Of a DNA stretch of 64,000 nucleotides, positions 7,329 to 16,025 are shown piece after piece. Where the stretch lies: assembly GCA_964496495.1 (NCBI GenBank), contig CAZBZU010000004.1, positions 74,839 to 138,838 on the forward strand. Reading direction: 5' to 3'. Position 1 is the stretch's first letter; the number at the start of each line of letters is the position of its first letter. A model generated the notes under the pieces. The model ran no database searches, was not told the DNA's origin, and saw nothing but the letters and a program-made list of their open reading frames with translations. The position numbers and the translations under genes were made by a program. The DNA comes from JASBRS01 sp964496495. GTDB taxonomy: Bacteria > Deinococcota > Deinococci > Deinococcales > Trueperaceae.

Positions 7329-8438
7329 ATGGTCGAGACTCTCAAGGTCGCGACGAACCGCGACTTGCGACGGTTCGTTGATTACGTCTACCGCAAGTAC
7401 CGCGGCGATCCCACGTTCGTCCCGCCGCTGCGCATGGGAGAGTTCGACAAGCTGAACCCCAAGAAGAACCCCTTCTTCGAGCACGGCCGCATGACCCTGT
7501 ACCTCGCGGAGCGTGACGGCGACACGGTCGGCCGCATCGCCTTCATCGACAACGACGCGCACAACGAGCAGTTCGGCGAGAACCTGGCGTTCTTCGGGTT
7601 CTTCGAGGCGGAGGACGAGGAGGTGGCGGCGGCGCTGTACCGCGCCGTCGAGGACGAGGCCCGCGCCACCGGCCGCGAGGTGCTGCGCGGCCCGGTCAAC
7701 CCCACGATGGACGACGGCGCCGGGTTCCAGCTGGACGCCTTCGACACCCGTCCGTTCATCATGATGCCCCAGAACCCCCCGAGCTATCCGGGCATGGCGG
7801 AGCAGAACGGCTACGCCAAGATCAAGGATCTCTATGCCTGGCGCATCGACATCCGGAACGGGGCGACCGAGCGGCTCGAGCGCCTGGCGGACCGGGTGCG
7901 CAAGCGCTACGACGTCACCGTGCGACCCGCGGACATGAAGCAGTTCAAGCGCGAGATCGGGCTGCTGAAGAAGCTCTACACCGAGGCGTGGGAGGAGAAC
8001 TGGGGTCAGGTGCGGGGCACCGACGCCGAGTTCGACTACCTCGCCAACGACCTGAAGCTCATCATCGAGCCGCAGCTGGCGCTGTTCCTGGAGTACAAGG
8101 GCGACACCGTCGGCCTCTCCATCACCATCCCCGACCTCAATCAGGTGCTCGCCCGCTTCAACGGGCGGCTCTTGCCGTTCGGGCTCGTTCCCCTGCTCAA
8201 CCGCAAGAAGATCATCGACCAGGGGCGGCTGGCGATCCTCGGGGTAGTGCAGGAGCACCGCCACAAGGGCTTCGACGTGCTGCTGATCGCCGAGTCGGCG
8301 CGGCGCGGCCGCGAGCTGGGTTGGACCGGCGGCGAGTGCAGCTGGGTCCTCGAGGACAACGACGCCATGAACCGGGGTATCGAGGCCGCAGGCGGCGAGC
8401 TCTACAAGACCTACCGCATGTACCAGAAGGCGCTATGA
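7329..8438 (+). CDS. GNAT-fold protein, candidate N-acyltransferase of the sphingolipid-like cluster
   Basis: This is a 369-residue soluble protein, about twice the length of a simple GNAT. It begins VETLKVATNRDLRRFVDYVYRKYRGDPTFVPPLRM and contains KNPFFEHGRMTLYLAERDGDTVGRIAFIDN, a GNAT-like beta hairpin. The second half has a further acyltransferase-like region ending in GVVQEHRHKGFDVLLIAESARRGRELGW, where the QEHRHKGF loop resembles the acyl-CoA loop. It then reads WVLEDNDAMNRGIEAAGGELYKTYRMYQKAL. It lies 24 nt after the SPT-like gene and its stop overlaps the next start (ATGA). By position it could N-acylate the sphingoid base. That is inference; I did not recognise the family with certainty. 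Confidence 0.6.
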   Translation: MVETLKVATNRDLRRFVDYVYRKYRGDPTFVPPLRMGEFDKLNPKKNPFFEHGRMTLYLAERDGDTVGRIAFIDNDAHNEQFGENLAFFGFFEAEDEEVAAALYRAVEDEARATGREVLRGPVNPTMDDGAGFQLDAFDTRPFIMMPQNPPSYPGMAEQNGYAKIKDLYAWRIDIRNGATERLERLADRVRKRYDVTVRPADMKQFKREIGLLKKLYTEAWEENWGQVRGTDAEFDYLANDLKLIIEPQLALFLEYKGDTVGLSITIPDLNQVLARFNGRLLPFGLVPLLNRKKIIDQGRLAILGVVQEHRHKGFDVLLIAESARRGRELGWTGGECSWVLEDNDAMNRGIEAAGGELYKTYRMYQKAL

Positions 8439-9169
8439 ACCCGCTGCGTTCGGTCGGCGTCGCATTCGCCGATCTGGCGCAGCTCTTCGACCGCAAGCAC
8501 GCCCGCCTCTGGTTCCTCCTCACGGCCGCCCTGCTGCTGCAGGCCGGCTTCTGGTACCTGGGAAGCCCCGGGCCGGCGCTCCTCGCCTTCCAGCCGCGAG
8601 ACCTGCCGTCGGCCATCGTCATCATCGCCTGGTCGCTGGTGTTGCTGCTGGCGGTGCCGGCGCTGCTGAGCGCCCTGCTGGGAGTCGACCTGCGCCACCT
8701 CGGCCTGCGGCTCGGCGACTGGCGCTACGGCCTCGGGGCGGCCATCGCCGGCGTTGTCATCGCTGTGCCCTTGATGTACGCGGGCAGCTTCGACGCGGGC
8801 CTGCAGGCCACCTACCCCTGGGCCGGGGCCTGGGTGGGCAGCAACATCGGCACCGTCGTCGCCTGGGTGCTGCTCTACGGCCTGTACTACGTGGCGTTCG
8901 AATTCTTCTATCGGGGCTTCCTGCAGCGGGTGGTGGCCGACGCCTGGGGCGCTCCTCAGGGCATCTGGGTACAGACGCTGGCGGCGACGCTGATCCACCT
9001 GGGAAAGCCGTTGACCGAAGTGATTGCCGCCCTGCCGGCCAGCCTGCTGTTCGGCGTCATCGCCCTGCGCAGCCGCTCGGTGCTCTACTCCACCATCATC
9101 CACCTGGCCATCGGCATGTCGATCGACCTGTTCGTCCTCGCCCATCAGGGCCTGCTGTTCCCCCACTAG
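8435..9169 (+). CDS. CPBP family intramembrane protein (CAAX protease-like)
   Basis: This is a 244-residue integral membrane protein with about seven hydrophobic segments. It carries the ABI/CPBP pattern: FEFFYRGFLQRVV (motif 1, with the first of the two usual glutamates replaced by Phe), TLIHLGK (motif 2 His), and STIIHLAIGMSIDLF (motif 3 His and Asp). Family members are membrane glutamic/metallo-type proteases or protease-derived proteins. The ATG overlaps the stop of the acyltransferase-like gene (ATGA), so the two are likely made together. Its role in a lipid cluster is unclear; it could process a membrane partner. The start is fixed by the overlap. Confidence 0.8.
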   Translation: MNPLRSVGVAFADLAQLFDRKHARLWFLLTAALLLQAGFWYLGSPGPALLAFQPRDLPSAIVIIAWSLVLLLAVPALLSALLGVDLRHLGLRLGDWRYGLGAAIAGVVIAVPLMYAGSFDAGLQATYPWAGAWVGSNIGTVVAWVLLYGLYYVAFEFFYRGFLQRVVADAWGAPQGIWVQTLAATLIHLGKPLTEVIAALPASLLFGVIALRSRSVLYSTIIHLAIGMSIDLFVLAHQGLLFPH

Positions 9170-9249
9170 CCGGCCTGCAGTGCCGCCCCGCACCGCCGCG
9201 CGCCGGCCGGCGGGCGACCCCGCTGCGGCCGCGCAGCGCCCCTTCCTGG

Positions 9250-9255
9250 TAGGCT
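9250..9255 (+). promoter_or_regulatory. Possible internal -10 (TAGGCT) before the SDR gene
   Basis: TAGGCT lies 18 nt before the ATG at 9274, which also has a GGGAG ribosome site. It sits in the 104-nt gap after the CPBP gene, so the SDR could have its own transcript. Confidence 0.35.
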
Positions 9256-9273
9256 TGGTCAGCGACGGGAGTC

Positions 9274-10260
9274 ATGAAGGTTCTGGTCACTGGCGCCCAC
9301 GGCTTCCTCGGAAGCCACATCAGCGAGACCCTGTTGGCCGGCGGCCACCGGGTCCGGGCCCTCGTTTCGCCCTGGGGAGACATCGGCAACCTGCACGCCG
9401 CGATGGGCAAACCCGAGCTGGAGCTGCAGCGCGCCGACCTGAGCCAGGAGGGCGCGGTATCCGGCCTCTGCGACCAGGTCGACGCCGTCGTCCACGCCGC
9501 CGCCAGGGTGGCCGATTGGGGGCCCTGGGACGCCTTCTACCGCACCAACGTGGAGGGCACCCGGCACCTGCTCGCCGAGGCGGCCGCCGGCGGCGTCCGG
9601 CGCTTCGTGCTCATCTCCAGCGTCGCGGTGCATCGCTACAGCGGCTTCCGCCAGGCGGACCCGCGCACCCAGCCGCGCGACAACGTGCGTGACGCCTACG
9701 CCTACTCGAAGATCCTGGCCGAGGATCTGGTGTTCGACGCCGTCGGCATCGAAGGCGTGGTGGTGCGCCCCGGCCTGTGGCCGTTCGGGCCGCGTGACAC
9801 GAACTTCCGCCGCGTGGCCAGGGCGCTGGAGCAGGGGCTGTTCCCCATGGTGGGGAGTGGCGAGAGCGTCATCAACACCGCCTACGCCGAGAACCTCGCC
9901 GCCGGCGTGCGGCTCGCCATCGAACGCCCCGAAGCGGCGGGACGCGTCTACCTCATCGCCGACGAGGGCATGCCGACCTGGCGCGAGCTGCTCACCGAGC
10001 TGGCGCGCCTGCTGGGGGAGCCCCCGCCGCGGCTTCGCCTGCCGAGGACGCCGACGCGGGCCCTGGCATCGGGAGTGGAAGCCACCTGGGGCGCGCTCTT
10101 CCCCCGCAACGAGCCGCCCATGACCCGTTACCGTGCCGGTCTCATGGCACGCGACGTGCACTTCAGCATCCGGCACGCCGTGGAAGAGCTGGGGTACCGG
10201 CCCGCCGTGAGCTGGCAGGAGGGCCTGCGCCGCACCGTAGGCGCCTTTGCGCCCATCTGA
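9274..10260 (+). CDS. NAD-dependent epimerase/dehydratase (extended SDR), candidate 3-ketosphinganine reductase
   Basis: This is a 328-residue extended short-chain dehydrogenase. The N-terminal nucleotide motif is MKVLVTGAHGFLGSHISETLL (TGxxGFLG). The catalytic Tyr-x3-Lys is in DAYAYSKILAEDLV, with the upstream serine in FVLISSVAV. The C-terminal half (VRPGLWPFGPRDTNF and later) is the variable substrate domain. In Caulobacter an NAD-dependent epimerase-type SDR (CerR) reduces 3-ketosphinganine, and the pairing with an SPT-like gene here suggests the same step. It could equally act on a sugar or sterol-like substrate, because the family is broad and the motif only proves redox chemistry. Confidence 0.8.
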   Translation: MKVLVTGAHGFLGSHISETLLAGGHRVRALVSPWGDIGNLHAAMGKPELELQRADLSQEGAVSGLCDQVDAVVHAAARVADWGPWDAFYRTNVEGTRHLLAEAAAGGVRRFVLISSVAVHRYSGFRQADPRTQPRDNVRDAYAYSKILAEDLVFDAVGIEGVVVRPGLWPFGPRDTNFRRVARALEQGLFPMVGSGESVINTAYAENLAAGVRLAIERPEAAGRVYLIADEGMPTWRELLTELARLLGEPPPRLRLPRTPTRALASGVEATWGALFPRNEPPMTRYRAGLMARDVHFSIRHAVEELGYRPAVSWQEGLRRTVGAFAPI

Positions 10261-10309
10261 GCGAGCTCCGCCGCCCCCGGGCGAGCCGGAGTCGGAACAG
10301 GAATGCAGT

Positions 10310-11476
10310 GTGTCTCGTCCTGGGAACATCTTCTTCGCCACCATCGCCGCCGGCGGTGGTCACGTCGCGACCGCTCGCGCCATGGCCGAGAGCGTCGAGG
10401 AGCTGAGCGGCGGCCAGGTGCATGCCCGCGTCAGCGACGTCATGGCGGAGTTCGGGCCGCAGCGCCTGGACGCACGCCACAAGCGCGGGTGGCGCCTGAT
10501 GCTGCGCTACCCGCTGCTGGTGCGCTCCGCCCAGCGCCTCATCGACGCCGCCCCTGCCATCACCGCCAGCACCCAGCGAGTCATGCTGGACGGCTTCGCG
10601 CGCCGGCTGGCGACGGTGTTGGGCGAGCTCGCGCCGGACCTGGTGGTGGGAAACCACGGTTGGCTGGCCACCGCGCTCACCCTGGCGCAGCGGCGCCATG
10701 GGCTGCAGATGCCGGTCCTCACCTACGTCACCGAGCCGCTCGACGCCAACGCGCTGTGGGCGGAGCCGCGGGCCGAGCGCGTGCTGGTGGCCTCGGCCGG
10801 CGCCCGCAACGACCTGGTGCGCCTGGGCGTGCCCGCCACGGTCGTCGACGTAGTGGGCTACCCGGTGCAGCGGCGCTTCCGGCGGGCGCCGACCCGGCAG
10901 CAGGCGCGCCAGGAGCTGGGTCTGGAGGACCGCTTCACCTGCCTGGTGAGCCTCGGTGCCGAGGGCCTGGCGGGCCGCCCCGCCCAGGTGGCGCGCTCGC
11001 TGGCGGCGGACGGCGCGCAGGTCGTGGTCATCACGGGCCGGAACAGGGAGCTCGCCGACACCCTCCGCAGCATGACGGACAGCCCGCCCCATCTGCTCGT
11101 CCGCGAGTACGTCGAGGACATGGAGCGCTACGTTGCGGCTGCCGACGTGGTGGTCGGCAAGGCCGGGCCCGCCAGCGTGATGGAGACGTTGGCGGTCGGC
11201 CGACCGCTGATCCTCACGGCCTATGCCGGCATCAACGAACGCCGGGTGGCCGAGTTCGTGGAAGGTCACGCGCTGGGAACGCTGGTGCGGCGTCCCGAGG
11301 AGCTGGCGGCGGCCGTGCGCCGCCTGCAGGACGCCCCGGAGACGCGCCACGCCACCGAGGAGCGGTTCGACGCGCTCGGCTTCGACCGCATGAGCGACGG
11401 CATCGGCCACTACCTGCTGCACTACGCCGCCAGCGGCCGGCCGCCGGCGGAGCCCGACGTGGTGGCACTGACGTGA
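10310..11476 (+). CDS. MGDG synthase/MurG-type glycosyltransferase, probably acting on a lipid
   Basis: This is a 388-residue GT-B glycosyltransferase. The N-terminus NIFFATIAAGGGHVATARAM has the GGGH loop of the MGDG-synthase N-domain and MurG. The C-terminal half ends with the sugar-nucleotide-binding segment VVVGKAGPASVMETLAVGRP followed by LILTAYAG. Relatives transfer galactose or glucose from a UDP-sugar to diacylglycerol or other lipid acceptors at the membrane. Placed after the SPT-like and SDR genes, a ceramide or other sphingoid acceptor is plausible but unproven. I chose the GTG at 10310 because the homologous region begins just after it and an ACAGGA lies upstream. An ATG at 10247 would add 21 proline/glutamate-rich residues and overlap the SDR gene. 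Confidence 0.8.
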   Translation: MSRPGNIFFATIAAGGGHVATARAMAESVEELSGGQVHARVSDVMAEFGPQRLDARHKRGWRLMLRYPLLVRSAQRLIDAAPAITASTQRVMLDGFARRLATVLGELAPDLVVGNHGWLATALTLAQRRHGLQMPVLTYVTEPLDANALWAEPRAERVLVASAGARNDLVRLGVPATVVDVVGYPVQRRFRRAPTRQQARQELGLEDRFTCLVSLGAEGLAGRPAQVARSLAADGAQVVVITGRNRELADTLRSMTDSPPHLLVREYVEDMERYVAAADVVVGKAGPASVMETLAVGRPLILTAYAGINERRVAEFVEGHALGTLVRRPEELAAAVRRLQDAPETRHATEERFDALGFDRMSDGIGHYLLHYAASGRPPAEPDVVALT

Positions 11477-11546
11477 GCTCGGCCGGCACCTGCGAGGGCG
11501 CCATGAGCCCGGCCGGCGGGCGTCGCCACGCGGGAGATGCCGGCAG

Positions 11547-12596
11547 GTGAAGACCGTCTGGCGGTCGCTGCTGGTGTCGCTGCTCTTCAGCGCCGCGGGC
11601 CTGACGTGGGTGGTGCTCCGCGTCGGCTCCGTCTCCGACCTGCTGGCGGTGCGGCACATGCCGGCAGCGGCCGTGCTGGCAGCCGTGGCCGCCCTGGGCG
11701 TGACCTTCGTGTTCGCGGGCCTGCGGCTGCAGCTGCTGTGCCGCCGGCTGGGCTTCGACCTCAAGCTCCACCATGCCATCCGCGCCCACGTGCTGGGCAT
11801 GTTCAGCGCCACGGTGACGCCGGGCGGCAGCGGGAACATGCCGGCGATCGCGCTGACGCTCCAACACCACGGTCAGCGGAGCGGCCGCGCCTGGGCCGTG
11901 GGGGTGGCGGTCTTCGGCGCCGATGCCTTGTTCCACAGCTGGACCACGCCCATCGCCCTGGCGATCCTCTACCGGGACCGGCTGTACCCGCGGACACCGC
12001 TGTGGCTGGGCGTCGGCCTCGCCGCGCTGGTGATCGCCGGCGCCGTCGCCTACATCGTGCAGTTCCGCCTGGCGTGGCTCGAGCCCCTGGCCCGCTTCGT
12101 CCTCCGCGGCCCGCTCATCCGTTGGCGCCGCCAGGGCCTGCGCTTCATCGACGTCATGCTGGAGGCCAACCGCCTGTTCGCCAGCGCGCCGGTGAGCTTC
12201 TACCTGAGGGTCCAGCTCTACAGCCTGGTCGCGGGCGTCAGCTTCTACTCCATCCTCTACTGGCTGGCCAGGGGACTGTCTCTCAACGTCACGCTGTGGG
12301 GCATCGCCGCGGCGCTGACCATCATCAACGTGATCGCCACCTTTGTCCCCACGCCGGGCGGCAGTGGCGTCTTCGAGCTCGGCATCTCCTACCTGCTGGT
12401 CGCTCGGGGCGGCGCCGCCACGGTGCCGGCGGTGGTGCTGGTGTGGCGGGTGATCACCTACTACTCGATCTTCCTGATCGGCCCGATGCTGGGCGGCTAC
12501 CTGCTGGCCCGCCGGACCATCGCCCCGGCGGACGTGGGCCCGCCCGGCAGCAGCAGCGGCAGCGGCAGCGGTAGCGGCGGCGGTCCCGGCGCCTGA
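11547..12596 (+). CDS. UPF0104/flippase-like integral membrane protein (lysylphosphatidylglycerol synthase TM family)
   Basis: This is a 349-residue polytopic membrane protein with about eight hydrophobic helices. It matches the family of the LPG-synthase membrane half and the hopanoid/glycolipid-associated UPF0104 proteins. Family-like signatures are FSATVTPGGSGNMPAIALTL (about residues 89-108) and VIATFVPTPGGSGVFELGISYLL near residue 260. Such proteins are often found beside lipid glycosyltransferases and are thought to move lipids across the membrane. The C-terminus is a glycine/serine run with no obvious function. It starts with GTG, 70 nt after the glycosyltransferase gene. Confidence 0.8.
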   Translation: MKTVWRSLLVSLLFSAAGLTWVVLRVGSVSDLLAVRHMPAAAVLAAVAALGVTFVFAGLRLQLLCRRLGFDLKLHHAIRAHVLGMFSATVTPGGSGNMPAIALTLQHHGQRSGRAWAVGVAVFGADALFHSWTTPIALAILYRDRLYPRTPLWLGVGLAALVIAGAVAYIVQFRLAWLEPLARFVLRGPLIRWRRQGLRFIDVMLEANRLFASAPVSFYLRVQLYSLVAGVSFYSILYWLARGLSLNVTLWGIAAALTIINVIATFVPTPGGSGVFELGISYLLVARGGAATVPAVVLVWRVITYYSIFLIGPMLGGYLLARRTIAPADVGPPGSSSGSGSGSGGGPGA

Positions 12597-12645
12597 CCCG
12601 CGCAGCCCGGGGCCCCCTCACGCACGCCATTCGGTCCGGGGCCGG

Positions 12646-12665
12646 CCGCCGACGGGGGTCGGCGG
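12646..12665. terminator. Short GC-rich hairpin between lipid genes and ABC transporter
   Basis: CCGCCGAC and GTCGGCGG form an 8-bp perfect stem with a 4-nt GGGG loop. No T-tract follows. It lies just before the promoter at 12671 and may end transcription from the upstream genes. Confidence 0.35.
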
Positions 12666-12670
12666 ACCTG

Positions 12671-12676
12671 TACACT
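12671..12676 (+). promoter_or_regulatory. Leaderless-type -10 (TACACT) before the ABC permease gene
   Basis: TACACT ends 7 nt before the GTG at 12684, so transcription would begin at or next to the start codon. There is no ribosome site. The box means the transporter genes can be transcribed separately from the lipid genes. Confidence 0.6.
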
Positions 12677-12683
12677 GAGGCTC

Positions 12684-15250
12684 GTGACGGCGCTGCGCCG
12701 ATTGGCCCTCAGGAACCTACTCCGCCACCGCTGGCGGAGCCTCGCCACGGTCCTCGGCGTGGGCATCGGCATCGGGGCCGTGCTCACCACGCTGTCCGTC
12801 GGGGCCAACGTCGAGGCGAACGTCCAGAGCGGGCTGCAAGCCGCCGCAGGCAAGGCGGACCTGCTCGTCACGCCCGGCGCCACCGGCCGGGCCGTGTTCG
12901 AGGACGGGCCGGCGCTGGCCGTGGTGCGAGCCACCAGCGGCGTGGACGCCGCCTACCCCGTGCTCAACACCCGTGCGGAGCCGGTGCGCAGCATCCGGAC
13001 GTTCCAGAAGTCGATCATCCCCGGCGTCGACACCGGCTTCCAGCTGAGCGGCCGTGACACCGCCGTCCCCGCCGACCTGCCCGCCAAGCTCGCCAGCGGC
13101 TCGCTCCCCGCCGCAGGCTCCCGCGGGGTCGCCATCGCGCAGGGCTTCGCCGGCGAGCGCGGCATCCACGTGGGCGACACCGTCAAGTTCGCCACCAGCT
13201 TCGGCGACGTGCCGCTGACCGTCACGGGGCTGCTCGACGACCGCTACGGCATCGCCAGCACCAACGGCGGCCGCGTCGGCATCACCGATATCCAGGACCT
13301 GCGCCAGATCCTCCACCTGCCGGGCCGCGCCTCCCATATCGAGGTGCTGGTGGACGACTCGGTCCCCGTCGAGGACGTTCGCAGCCGCCTGCAGGCGCGC
13401 CTGGCGCGCCTGGACCGGTCGCTCACGGTGACCTACCCGGCGGTATCCGGCAACTTCGCCTCGGGCATCGTCGACACGCTGCAATCGGGCCTGTCGGTGC
13501 TGGCGGTGACGCTGCTGGCGCTCGGCGGCTTCATGGCCTACAACACCTTCATGGCGTCGGTGGTGGAGCGCACGCGCGAGTACGCGCTACTGCGCACCAT
13601 CTGCATGACGCGCCGCGACGTGCAGCGGCTGGCACTCTACGAGTCCGCCGCGCTCAGCCTGGCAGGGGTGGTGGTGGGGCTGACGCTCGGGCTGGGCCTG
13701 GCCTACGCCATCACCCGCCTCAACGCCGTCAGCCTGGGCTTCGACTTCCGCACGCTGGTCATCCCCGTGCGCAGCGTGGTGGTCGCTTCGGCGGTGGGGG
13801 TCGGCGTGTCGCTGGCGGCCGGCGTGCTGCCGGCCCGCAACGCCTCGCGTACGCCGCCATTGGCTGCCAGCAGCGGCGTCGACGAGCTCACTCGGCCCCG
13901 CTTCGTCGCCGGCGGCTGGGCCCTGCTGGCACTCGGCGCGGGCCTCAGCCTGCTGCCCTGGCAGGGCTACCTGGCGCTGGCCGCAGCCGGCTTGGCGATG
14001 GCCCTGTTCTTCCTCGGGGTGGCGCTGGCCACGCCGGGCCTGCTGCGGCCGGCGCTCTTCGTCCTCACCCCGTCACTGATCCGGCTGTTCGGTGCGGCGG
14101 GCCGCCTGGGCAGCAACTTCACGCTGCGCAACGCCGCCAGGAACGGGGTCGCGATCGGCACGGTGGCGGTCGGCGTGGGGCTGATCATCGGGGTGGGGTC
14201 GATGGTCGGGGGCATCAACCAGGCCATCGCGTCGTGGGTGAACACCACCGTGGTCGGCGACCTGTTCGTCACCTCGCCGGTCAGCTTCCCCAGCAACTTC
14301 GAGAAGGTAGCCGAGAAGCTGCCCGGGGTGATGGTGGCCAGCGGCGTAGGCATCCGGGTGGTGCGCTTCGAACCGAAGGGGGGCGGGCACGGGCGCTCCA
14401 TCGCCATGATCCTCGTCGATCCGCAGCGCTTCGATCCGAACGGCGGCTTCGGGCGTTTCCAGTACATCCAGGGCCAGGGCAACAACCGCGAGGGCTACCA
14501 GGCGCTCCAACGCGGCGGCGAGGTGCTGGTGGCGAACACCATGCGCGACAAATACGGCGTCCAGAAAGGCGACACCATCCGTCTGCGAACCACGAACGGC
14601 TTCCGGGACTTCCCGGTGGCGGGGGTGGTGGTGGACTTCACCGGCGGCGGCGAGACGGTCGTCGGCAGCATCCACGACATGGGGCTGTTCGGGGGCGGCT
14701 CGCCCGACCTCTACGTCATCGCCGACAAGCCGGGCAGCGATCCCAAGCGTGTGCGCCAGGAGCTGCTCACCACCTTCCCGAACCTGCACCTGGACGTGAC
14801 GCTCAACGCCGACTACCGGCGCTACATCCTGCAGCTCACGCAGCGCACCTTCGTCACCACCAACACCCTGCTGCTGATCGCGGTGCTGGTGGCCGCCCTC
14901 GGCGTCGCTAACGCGCTGGGCATGAATCTGGTGAGCCGCGCTCACGAGATCGCGGTGCTACGCACCGTGGGCATGAGCCGCGGCGGGGTGCGGCGTCTCA
15001 TCGCCGCAGAGGGTATGGTGGTGACTTTGGTGGGCGCCCTGCTCGGCATCGCCTTCGGCCTGCTCCTCGCGCGCGTGATCGTCGCCGGGGGCAGCGCGCT
15101 CACCGGCTTCCTCCTGAGACCGGTGGTCAACTGGCCGTTGGTCGCGCTGGCGCTGGTGGCGTCACCCCTGGTGGGATTCCTGGCGTCGCTGTTCCCTGCG
15201 AGGCGGGCCGCCCAGCTCTCCCCCACCAGGGCCCTGGGCTACATGGAGTG

Positions 15251-15251
<1 letters not shown>
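12684..15251 (+). CDS. ABC transporter permease, FtsX/MacB type (duplicated)
   Basis: This is an 855-residue permease with two copies of the FtsX-like core. Each begins with a helix and extracellular MacB_PCD-like domain (ALRRLALRNLLRHRWRSLATVLG at the N-terminus; GSNFTLRNAARNGVAIGTVAVG near residue 475). Each ends with helices containing VVERTREYALLRTICMTRRDV or VSRAHEIAVLRTVGMSRGGV. Proteins with this layout extract or export lipids, lipoproteins or peptides using energy from a LolD/MacB ATPase. The next gene encodes that ATPase and overlaps by one base. Substrate is not evident; proximity suggests the lipid made by the upstream genes. The GTG start follows a TACACT box. Confidence 0.88.
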
Positions 15252-15997
<746 letters not shown>

Positions 15998-16025
15998 GAC
16001 ACGCCGTGAGGTCGGTTGAGCCCTG

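Noticed and set aside
6060..8264. 734-codon minus-strand frame
   Set aside because: Antisense to the SPT-like and acyltransferase genes, no domain seen.
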